Assembly: GCA_001799195.1 (NCBI GenBank) | Contig: MGSU01000207.1 | Coordinates: forward strand, 1-7,665 | Source of the DNA: Deltaproteobacteria bacterium RIFOXYA12_FULL_61_11 | Lineage (GTDB): Bacteria; Bdellovibrionota_F; JAHFAK01; YA12-FULL-61-11 | Reading direction: 5' to 3' | DNA length: 7,665 bases | Part shown: piece after piece, positions 1 through 5,636 of the stretch | Position numbering within the stretch: position 1 is the stretch's first letter | Layout: each line of letters starts with the position of its first letter | Position numbers and translations under genes: made by a program | Notes under the pieces: model-generated | What the model saw: the letters and a program-made list of their open reading frames with translations, nothing else | What the model was told of the DNA's origin: nothing | Databases searched by the model: none

Positions 1-1843
1 CGACGTTGGAACGCAGGTAGGCTGCCACGGCTCCGACCTCGAGGCGAATGCACGCGGCCGCGGCCGAGCGTTCCGCCGAAGCGTCGGTCAGCTCGAAGGC
101 CTGCTCCACGCTCAACTCCGATAAACCTTCCATTTCCAGGATACGTCCGTTGAAACAATTGATCTTACCGGCTTTGGGTACGGTCAGGAGTCCCCGCCGG
201 ATTGCCTCGAGGGGAATGGCGTTGACCACATCGCGCAGGGTGATCCCGGGCTGGAGCTTCCCCTTGAAGCGCACCAGCACGGATTCCGGCATGTCGAGCG
301 GCATGAAGCCCAAGGCTCCAGCAAAAGCGATCAGGCCGGAACCGGCCGGGAAGGAAATGCCAATAGGGAAACGGGTATGGGAATCTCCACCCGTACCAAC
401 GGTGTCGGGCAGCAGCAGACGATTGAGCCAACTGTGGATGACGCCGTCCCCGGGACGCAAGGCCACGCCGCCGCGTTCCGTGACGAAGGCAGGAAGGCTG
501 TTGTGCATGGCGATGTCCGCGGGTTTGGGATAGGCCGCGGTGTGACAGAAGGATTGCATGTACAGGGGGGCTTGGAAGGCCAGGCAGGCGAGTTCCTTGA
601 GCTCATCCGCGGTCATCATGCCGGTGGTGTCCTGAGAGCCGACCGTGGTCATACGCGGCTCGCAGGAGGTTCCGGGCAAAACCCCGGGTAGCCCGCAGGC
701 CTTGCCAACCAGCTTCTGGGCCAGAGTGAAGCCTTGGCCCGGCGCGGGAGCGGGATTTTCGACCTTGGCAAAGCAGCTTGCCGGGCCTTGTCCGAGGGCC
801 TTCCTCGCCCGCTCTGTCAGGGCGCGGCCGATGATCAACGGTACCCGTCCGCCTGCGCGGAACTCGTCGGCCAGGGTGATCGGCTTCAGCTCGAACCTGG
901 CCAAGACCTCTCCACTGGAGTCTTCGACAATCCTGCCCGCCGCGGGCTCGAGGCGGATGACCTGGCCCATCTTCAGGCGCGAGACATCGCAACGAATCGG
1001 CAATCCACCGCTGTCCTGAGCGGTGTTGAAGAAGATCGGGGCGATCTGACCGCCGAGGATGATCCCGCCACGGCGTTTGTTCGGAACGGCCGGGATGTCC
1101 TCGCCGATGTGCCAGAGCAACGAGTTACAGGCCGATTTGCGCGAGGAGCCTGTTCCCACGACATCGGCCACGAAGGCGACCTTGAAGCCCTCGAGCCGCA
1201 TGCCGGCAATCTTCGCCAAGCCCCCGGGGAAGCGCTTTTCTCCCATACACTGCGCATGGAGGGGAATGTCGGGTCGGCTCCAGGCTTCTCCCGCGGGGGA
1301 GAAATCGTCGGTATTGACCTCACCGTCGACCCTGAAGACCTTGAGTTTGATCGAGTTGGCAAGCGCCGGTCGGCGCAGGAACCAACTCCCCTCTGCCCAG
1401 GCTTCTAGGACTTTCCGGGCATGGGGGTTCTCTGAGGCGAGTTGCCGCACGAGCTCGAACTTGTCGAACATGAGCGTGGTCCCGGTCAAGGCTTCTGCGG
1501 CCTTGGCGGCCAGAGCGGGGTTACGCAGCGCGGTCAGGAGCGGATCGAGATTATACCCTCCGAGCATGGTACTAAGGAGTTCCAGGGCCAACTCGGCGTT
1601 GAGGAGCGGGGAATGGAGGCGGCCGGTGACCACGGCTCCGAGGAAGTCGGCCTTGACCTTGGCGGCCGGATCCACCCCGGGAGCGACCCGGTCGCGCAGC
1701 AGGTGGACCAGGAAGGTGTCTTGCTCGCGCGGGGACGAGGTCAACAGGGTACACAACTGCTCGACCTCAACCGGGGTGAGCGGTTTGGGCGGTAGTCCGA
1801 GTTGCTGCCGTTCTTCGACGTGTCGTTGATATGCCTCGATCAT
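1..1843 (-). CDS. acnB: Aconitate hydratase B (AcnB), 3' end cut by window edge
   Basis: This is the first 614 codons of aconitase B, the TCA-cycle enzyme that interconverts citrate and isocitrate via cis-aconitate and often also dehydrates 2-methylisocitrate. The frame is open to the left edge. Compared with the E. coli AcnB sequence as I remember it (about 865 residues), it matches throughout: N-terminal HEAT-like domain (about 1-155), swivel domain with VVGTGSSRKS (about 228-237), then the catalytic domains with VGSQDTTG (401-408), SFCHTAAYPKP (431-441), GTGGDSHTRFPIGISF (483-498) and AFELTDASAERSAA (582-595). The HEAT-swivel-catalytic order is the AcnB order, not that of AcnA. The three cysteines that bind the [4Fe-4S] cluster lie near residues 710-772 in E. 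coli and so fall outside the window. The swivel loop after RPDIPLHA is about ten residues shorter than in E. coli. The ATG at 1843 matches the E. coli N-terminus and follows a purine-rich site (GGGAG, 6-nt spacer). A dedicated promoter candidate precedes it. Confidence 0.97.
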   Translation of the reverse strand, partial: MIEAYQRHVEERQQLGLPPKPLTPVEVEQLCTLLTSSPREQDTFLVHLLRDRVAPGVDPAAKVKADFLGAVVTGRLHSPLLNAELALELLSTMLGGYNLDPLLTALRNPALAAKAAEALTGTTLMFDKFELVRQLASENPHARKVLEAWAEGSWFLRRPALANSIKLKVFRVDGEVNTDDFSPAGEAWSRPDIPLHAQCMGEKRFPGGLAKIAGMRLEGFKVAFVADVVGTGSSRKSACNSLLWHIGEDIPAVPNKRRGGIILGGQIAPIFFNTAQDSGGLPIRCDVSRLKMGQVIRLEPAAGRIVEDSSGEVLARFELKPITLADEFRAGGRVPLIIGRALTERARKALGQGPASCFAKVENPAPAPGQGFTLAQKLVGKACGLPGVLPGTSCEPRMTTVGSQDTTGMMTADELKELACLAFQAPLYMQSFCHTAAYPKPADIAMHNSLPAFVTERGGVALRPGDGVIHSWLNRLLLPDTVGTGGDSHTRFPIGISFPAGSGLIAFAGALGFMPLDMPESVLVRFKGKLQPGITLRDVVNAIPLEAIRRGLLTVPKAGKINCFNGRILEMEGLSELSVEQAFELTDASAERSAAAACIRLEVGAVAAYLRSNV

Positions 1844-1891
1844 GGTCCTCTCCCTCATCTCACGAGCCGCTCGGCGACTCCCAACCGCGGC

Positions 1892-1920
1892 ACGCTACTC
1901 GACCCTCCGGCCGCTGTCAA
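1892..1920 (-). promoter_or_regulatory. Sigma70-like promoter candidate for acnB
   Basis: On the minus strand a perfect -35 hexamer TTGACA (1915-1920) is followed by exactly 17 bp and TAGCGT (1892-1897, 3 of 6 matches to TATAAT). The predicted start is near 1885, giving a leader of about 42 nt before the acnB ATG. This suggests acnB is transcribed independently of the receiver gene 140 bp upstream, although read-through remains possible. The call rests on hexamer match and spacing only. Confidence 0.6.
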
Positions 1921-1942
1921 TCGACCGTTGGGGACGCGGGAA

Positions 1943-1956
1943 AACACCACTGTGTT
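1943..1956. repeat. Short inverted repeat upstream of the acnB promoter
   Basis: AACAC and GTGTT form a 5-bp inverted repeat with a 4-nt spacer (CACT on the plus strand). Its centre is about 65 bp upstream of the predicted acnB start, an activator-like distance. It also lies about 30-40 bp past the stop of the upstream receiver gene. Read on the minus strand it is followed by only two further T residues, so it could be a weak terminator instead. It does not match the CRP consensus TGTGA-N6-TCACA. Confidence 0.25.
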
Positions 1957-1983
1957 CAATTCGGAACTTTTCCAGAAGGTTAT

Positions 1984-3609
1984 CTAAGGGAGAGGCTCTC
2001 GTAGGGGGAACACGCAGGTGGCCAGGCCGCGGCTGGACAAGGTGAAAGAGCCACCCTGGACCTCGGCCAGACGTCGGCAGAGCAGGGCAAGCAGGCCGAG
2101 CCGATCCCCACGCGGGACGGCGGCAGTTCCGAACTCGTCGTTCGCAGACGCTACCCTGCGGCACAACTCTATCCGCCACTGACTCCCCTCTGAGTAGGAA
2201 CGCATCGCGAGGTCAGGGCCTGCCTTCACGTCCAGCCCGCGCAACAAGGAAATCGCGCGGCGGAGGAGTTCTTCGGTGAGCTCCGGGTCACACCAGGCCT
2301 CGCCTTCTTCGCCGTCGCACGAGAGGGCTCCAGCATCAGGGACGAGCCGCCGACACACCGAGGTCGGTGAGGCATACCGTGGCCTTGCGACCTGATCGAA
2401 CAGGAGTAGTTCCCCGGCGAGTTCGCGCAGGCGTTGCGTGTCGGCACCGAGCGTCGTCCGGAGCTGGTCCAAGAGGACCGACTCAACCCCACGGTCTTGC
2501 CAGGTCTCCAGCAAGACCTCCAGCCGCACCGAAGGCCGGTTCAAGGCGTGGTTCAGGCAGCGAACGACCTCGGGCAAGAGGTCTTCCCCATGGGTTTTCG
2601 CGGGTGCGGGAGGTGTTTCAGCCCGATCCCCGAGGAACCAGCCCGCGGCCACGGGGCGAGAGAGGACTTGGAAACCCTCCGGGCACGTGCCTGGACCCGG
2701 ATCGATCGCGAGGCACCGGCCGGTCCAGGAGAGTTGTGCCAACCCCGCGCGCAGCAGGGACCACTCCCACTCCACGCCGTTGCTGCAGAGCACGACCAGG
2801 ACTCCGAGGTTCTCGCTTCCGAGCATTGCAAGGGCTTCGTCAATGCTGCTCGCCGCGAGGACCTCGTCACGACGGCCTCGTGCGGCAAGCTCTCGGAGGA
2901 GTTCCTGCCGGAGCTGTTCTCTCGGACCGGGCTCACCTGCCAGGACCAACAGCCCTACAGCCCGGGACGGCAACCCCGGTGCTTGCGCCGTTCGAAGGCC
3001 TCGGCCGTGACTACTCAACAGCTCGAGCAGCCTGCCGCGACGGAGGGGTTTGGGTTCCCAGAGAGAGGCTCCGGATACAACTGCCTCCTCTTGCAGGGCC
3101 ACGTCCTCGAGACTGCTGTGCAGCACCACGGGTAGTTCGGGGTCGAGGGCCAAGAGGTGCCGGAGGACGGTCAATCCATCGGGAACCTCCGGTCCCAGGT
3201 CATAGTCGAGCAGGGCCAGATCGAAGCGGGGGCCGGAAGCGAGCGAATTGCAGGCTTCCTCCTCGGTGGCGCAGTCCACGAGTTCGATGGCCCTCCCCTG
3301 CTCCGACTCCCGGACGGCTAGGTCTGCCAAATGGCGGCGATACTGGGTATCATCGTCGAGCACCAACACCCTGAAGGTTGTTCCCGGTTTTCCCGGTCGG
3401 GTAGAGGAATTCCCGTTGGGCGGGTTCTGCACGACCAGGGAGAGGGCCATTGCCCCCAGGGCGATCGAGAGCAGGGCGACGAGGATCCCAGTTTGGGCCA
3501 GGTCGTTGAGCACGAGGATCAGGGCAAGGGTCAGGACGAGCACGGCCAAGGCTCCGGTCGCTTTACCCACTCGTTCTTTCCTCAACCTGCTGCTCAGTCG
3601 CTCCATCAT
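1984..3609 (-). CDS. Membrane-tethered receiver protein with degenerate histidine-kinase-like C-terminus
   Basis: A 541-residue signalling protein that I cannot assign to a named family. Two hydrophobic helices (about 18-36 and 40-60) make a hairpin anchor, leaving the rest cytoplasmic. Residues 78-200 are a complete receiver domain: acidic pocket D85/D86/D87, phospho-acceptor D135 in LLDYDLG, switch residue S165 in VVLHSS, and K187 in EPKPL. Residues 215-325 look like a second receiver fold stripped of its active site: LAGEPG replaces the acidic pocket, VLCSNG replaces the acceptor Asp, and R318 replaces the Lys. Residues 340-541 resemble a DHp/ATPase pair: HALNRPS (H354) fits an H-box without its acidic residue, and the end LGLLALLCRRLAEVQGGSFTL resembles the G2-box-to-C-terminus of kinases. 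The N-box Asn and the DxGxG motif are not recognisable. The ATG at 3609 follows GAGGAG with a 7-nt spacer; a second ATG comes directly after it. The cyclase lies 236 bp upstream in the same direction. The receiver call is firm; the kinase-like reading is inference. Confidence 0.88.
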   Translation of the reverse strand: MMERLSSRLRKERVGKATGALAVLVLTLALILVLNDLAQTGILVALLSIALGAMALSLVVQNPPNGNSSTRPGKPGTTFRVLVLDDDTQYRRHLADLAVRESEQGRAIELVDCATEEEACNSLASGPRFDLALLDYDLGPEVPDGLTVLRHLLALDPELPVVLHSSLEDVALQEEAVVSGASLWEPKPLRRGRLLELLSSHGRGLRTAQAPGLPSRAVGLLVLAGEPGPREQLRQELLRELAARGRRDEVLAASSIDEALAMLGSENLGVLVVLCSNGVEWEWSLLRAGLAQLSWTGRCLAIDPGPGTCPEGFQVLSRPVAAGWFLGDRAETPPAPAKTHGEDLLPEVVRCLNHALNRPSVRLEVLLETWQDRGVESVLLDQLRTTLGADTQRLRELAGELLLFDQVARPRYASPTSVCRRLVPDAGALSCDGEEGEAWCDPELTEELLRRAISLLRGLDVKAGPDLAMRSYSEGSQWRIELCRRVASANDEFGTAAVPRGDRLGLLALLCRRLAEVQGGSFTLSSRGLATCVFPLREPLP

Positions 3610-3616
3610 CTCGTGT

Positions 3617-3662
3617 CTCCTCGAAGTACGTTCGAACTCCCTCGGCTTGAAGGCTCGAAGAG
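3617..3662 (-). promoter_or_regulatory. Possible Shine-Dalgarno-masking helix upstream of the receiver gene
   Basis: In the minus-strand transcript, CUCUUCGA (plus 3655-3662) can pair with UCGAGGAG (plus 3617-3624): seven Watson-Crick pairs and one G-U. The second arm contains GAGGAG, the ribosome binding site of the receiver gene, so this helix would hide it. The 30-nt loop contains the palindrome TTCGAA. Seen by eye only; no folding energy was computed. Confidence 0.3.
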
Positions 3663-3709
3663 GTGCCGACTAGCACGTCTCGTGCCAAGGTACGGCATGT
3701 CCACGAGAC
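3663..3709 (-). promoter_or_regulatory. Structured leader with overlapping, mutually exclusive inverted repeats
   Basis: Between the AT-rich island and the receiver start are three inverted repeats that share bases. GTCTCGTG (3677-3684) and CACGAGAC (3702-3709) are perfect 8-bp arms with a 17-nt spacer. GCACG-TCT-CGTGC occupies 3673-3685. GTGC (3663-3666) and GCAC (3673-3676) form a third pair. They cannot all form at once, as in an attenuator or riboswitch-like leader. The 8-bp arms could equally be an operator on DNA. No known riboswitch class is recognised. Confidence 0.35.
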
Positions 3710-3729
3710 CTCACGCCAAGCGGGGAAAC

Positions 3730-3760
3730 GATATAATATATTGTTATTAATAATATAAAG
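3730..3760 (-). promoter_or_regulatory. AT-rich island, likely promoter region of the receiver gene
   Basis: About 30 bp are almost wholly A/T inside GC-rich DNA. The island includes the palindrome TTATTAATAA (3744-3753). On the minus strand TATATT (3735-3740) is a good -10 candidate (5 of 6 matches), but the hexamer 17 bp upstream (TTTCTT) is a poor -35, and several overlapping choices exist. A start near 3728 would give a leader of about 120 nt carrying the inverted repeats described separately. The base composition is clear; the exact promoter is not. Confidence 0.4.
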
Positions 3761-3795
3761 AAATCATCCTCGGTGATGGCAACCAGACCTGCCGC

Positions 3796-3824
3796 GCTCT
3801 TTTCGGAAATCCGAATCGAAGAGC
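3796..3824 (-). terminator. Strong hairpin 22 nt after the cyclase stop, without a T tract
   Basis: On the minus strand GCTCTT pairs with AAGAGC and, inside it, TTCGG pairs with CCGAA around an ATTT loop. That gives eleven base pairs with one 3-nt bulge (CGA). Its position just past the cyclase stop suggests a transcript-end or mRNA-stabilising hairpin. No run of T follows directly on either strand, so a classical intrinsic terminator is not shown. Confidence 0.35.
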
Positions 3825-3828
3825 CGAA

Positions 3829-3841
3829 TCCGGTGGTCCGA
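3829..3841. repeat. 13-bp direct repeat, copy downstream of the cyclase gene
   Basis: TCCGGTGGTCCGA (plus strand) starts 5 bp past the cyclase stop codon and recurs identically at 5500-5512, just upstream of the cyclase start. Both copies have the same orientation. The role is unknown and chance is possible. Confidence 0.4.
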
Positions 3842-3845
3842 CCGT

Positions 3846-5489
3846 TTAGCGTGCAGTAGGGAGGGTGGTGAGGGCATGGACCGCTATGGCCTCGCTCTTG
3901 CCCTTGACCAGGGCCTGCTCGAGGAAGTGGGTCTCGGACCGTAACGGGAGAGGGAGCCTCTCGATCAAGGGGCCGCTCACGAGCATGGGCCAACCAAGGG
4001 TCTTGGTCAGACTCTCCAAACGCGAGGCGGTGTTGACTGTATCTCCGATCACGGTGAATTCCAGCCGCTGTTCGGTACCGATGTTACCCGCGACCAGGGT
4101 CCCGCAGTGGATGCCGACCCCGCAGTGCACAATCCCGTATTGGGGGTAGAGGCGATTGAACTCGTCGAGGCGGGCAAGGATACCCTTACCCGCTTGAAAG
4201 GCATCCTCGGCATACTGTTTCGAGCCGAAAAGAGGGCTGAACACTGCCATGACCGCGTCGCCGATGAACTTGTTGACCACACCGCGACGCGCCACGATCG
4301 GCTCGACGACGAAGGAGAAGTAGCGATTGAGCAGCACTACCACCTCTTCGGCCGACATCCGCTCGCTCATCGGAGTGAAGTTGCGAATGTCGGAGAAGAG
4401 CACCGCGGCCTCGATGGTATCGCCGCCGAGGTTAACCTCTCGGGTGGCAAGCAGTTTCTTGGCGATCTCCACGGAGACGAACTTGCCGAAGAGGTCCCGG
4501 AGTTGCTCCCGCTCGCGCAGTTCTTCGACCATGCGGTTGAACCCGAGTTTGAGGCGGCCGATCTCATCTCCGAGCAGCACACTCGTGCGAACCTCGAAAT
4601 CTCCTTCTGCCAACCTTTTCATTTTGTTGAGCAACTCGGCAATGGGGCGTTTGAAGCCATACAGGATGGAGAAGAGGCCGAGCAGGGTGATCCCGAGGGA
4701 TAGGCCGAGGGTTTCCACGATGACCGTATCGACATACCGCTCCGGGATATCGTGGTACCGGAGCAGCAGCACGATCACCACGGCCATGGGCAACACGGTG
4801 TTGGCGGCGAGCAGACCCACGACGCGCAACCACAATGGCAAGGTCAACAACCGCTTGGGCTTGTAGAGGTCCTCACCGGAGAACAGCGTTTCCAGAACAT
4901 CGTGGCGGCGCAGCAGAAAATTGTTCAGGACCACCATGGCGACGCTGATCTGGATGACCGTGCTCAGCAGGAGCGCGGGGAGCCGTTGCCCCAGGAAACG
5001 GTCGAGGAGCAGGACCTGGTGATAGGTGACGAAGTGCGCTGCCAGCATGAGCAAGAATTTCAGGAGGAAGAAGACGACGACGAAGGACAGGAAGCCTTCT
5101 ACCCGCCGTTGGGCGGAGCGTCGCGTGAGTTGGTCCTGCTCGTGACGGGTGAAGCCGAGGATGGGCCAACCCCAGACGAGGAGGACCAGGAACAGGAGGC
5201 CCCAGGGCGCCACTCCGTCTTCCTGGAACCAGACCACCGGTTCGATCTGGATATCGACCTTGACCTTGGGCGTGGGTTTGTAGACGAAACTGTCGCTACC
5301 GCCGGCTCGGTCCTCGGGTACATAATGATAAGAGAAATAATCGAGCATCTGTTCCCGGCTCTCGAAACGGAGGGGAGAGAGTACCATCGAGAAGGGGGTA
5401 AGATAGAGTTCCGAGATGAAGAACGCGAGGACGAACATCCCGAAAATACTGGAGCGCAAAGCGTACAGGCTGCGGTTGCGCAGGAACAT
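3846..5489 (-). CDS. Six-helix membrane adenylyl cyclase with HAMP (class III)
   Basis: This 547-residue protein should convert ATP to cAMP and pyrophosphate at the inner face of the membrane. Six hydrophobic helices are visible at about 14-34, 95-113, 133-153, 172-194, 220-243 and 255-278. The segment 41-92 between helices 1 and 2 is probably extracytoplasmic and a candidate sensor loop. A HAMP domain follows (about 279-332, P282, D308/E309), then the coupling segment LRDLFGKFVS. The catalytic domain (about 358-540) has all six expected residues: metal ligands D367 (FSDIRNFT) and D411 (KFIGD), substrate residues K407 and T479 (EFTVIGDTVN), and transition-state residues N486 and R490. Lys plus Thr at the base-selecting positions marks class IIIb adenylyl, not guanylyl, cyclases; some members respond to bicarbonate. 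As in other single-domain class III enzymes it should act as a homodimer. The ATG at 5489 has a strong GGAGGAG with a 6-nt spacer. It is divergent from the SGNH gene and co-oriented with the receiver gene. Confidence 0.95.
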   Translation of the reverse strand: MFLRNRSLYALRSSIFGMFVLAFFISELYLTPFSMVLSPLRFESREQMLDYFSYHYVPEDRAGGSDSFVYKPTPKVKVDIQIEPVVWFQEDGVAPWGLLFLVLLVWGWPILGFTRHEQDQLTRRSAQRRVEGFLSFVVVFFLLKFLLMLAAHFVTYHQVLLLDRFLGQRLPALLLSTVIQISVAMVVLNNFLLRRHDVLETLFSGEDLYKPKRLLTLPLWLRVVGLLAANTVLPMAVVIVLLLRYHDIPERYVDTVIVETLGLSLGITLLGLFSILYGFKRPIAELLNKMKRLAEGDFEVRTSVLLGDEIGRLKLGFNRMVEELREREQLRDLFGKFVSVEIAKKLLATREVNLGGDTIEAAVLFSDIRNFTPMSERMSAEEVVVLLNRYFSFVVEPIVARRGVVNKFIGDAVMAVFSPLFGSKQYAEDAFQAGKGILARLDEFNRLYPQYGIVHCGVGIHCGTLVAGNIGTEQRLEFTVIGDTVNTASRLESLTKTLGWPMLVSGPLIERLPLPLRSETHFLEQALVKGKSEAIAVHALTTLPTAR

Positions 5490-5499
5490 GCACTGCTCC

Positions 5500-5512
5500 T
5501 CCGGTGGTCCGA
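5500..5512. repeat. 13-bp direct repeat, copy upstream of the cyclase gene
   Basis: This is an identical copy of the 13-mer at 3829-3841. Here it overlaps the end of the cyclase Shine-Dalgarno site and the predicted transcription start near 5512, so it could be an operator or leader element. The two copies bracket the cyclase coding region almost exactly. Confidence 0.4.
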
Positions 5513-5518
5513 TCCCCC

Positions 5519-5547
5519 ACTCTACTCGCTCTGCATGAGTGTCGCAA
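5519..5547 (-). promoter_or_regulatory. Sigma70-like promoter candidate for the cyclase gene
   Basis: On the minus strand TTGCGA (5542-5547, 4 of 6 matches) is separated by exactly 17 bp from TAGAGT (5519-5524, 4 of 6 matches). The predicted start is near 5512, leaving a short leader of about 22 nt before the ATG. The rest of this 147-bp divergent region (5490-5636) shows no convincing plus-strand promoter for the SGNH gene; GACAAT at 5591-5596 is a weak -10 without a good -35. Confidence 0.45.
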
Positions 5548-5636
5548 ACCGAGTGGTATTCCCGTTCTTCCGCATTGCCCTGGATATCGTGACAATGCTA
5601 CCGTGGATGACGGGCAGCGTGGGATGAAGGAGCAGG

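Noticed and set aside
1059-1829. 256-codon plus-strand frame opposite acnB
   Set aside because: The minus strand encodes continuous, highly conserved AcnB sequence here; the plus-strand product is Ser/Arg-rich and unrecognisable.
1943-1956. AACAC/GTGTT repeat as an intrinsic terminator of the receiver gene
   Set aside because: A five-pair stem with only two further T residues is too weak to call; it is listed only as a short inverted repeat.
2367-3374. 335-codon open frame on the plus strand, antisense to the receiver gene
   Set aside because: Its product is Arg/Pro/Gly-rich with no recognisable domain, and it lies opposite a clear receiver domain. High GC content keeps such frames open.
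3670-3993. 107-codon minus-strand frame across the cyclase end and the intergenic gap
   Set aside because: It overlaps the conserved C-terminus of the cyclase in another frame and then runs through the AT-rich island. It has no domain, and the overlap with a solid gene argues against it.
3846-5489. Guanylyl cyclase or GGDEF-type enzyme instead of adenylyl cyclase
   Set aside because: The base-selecting residues are Lys407 and Thr479, the adenylyl pattern; guanylyl enzymes usually carry Glu and Cys or similar there. No GGDEF motif is present.
4752-5627. 291-codon plus-strand frame rich in Gln, Glu and Asp
   Set aside because: It is the complement of the hydrophobic membrane helices of the cyclase; codons for Leu, Val and Phe read backwards give Gln, Asp and Glu. 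No domain is visible.
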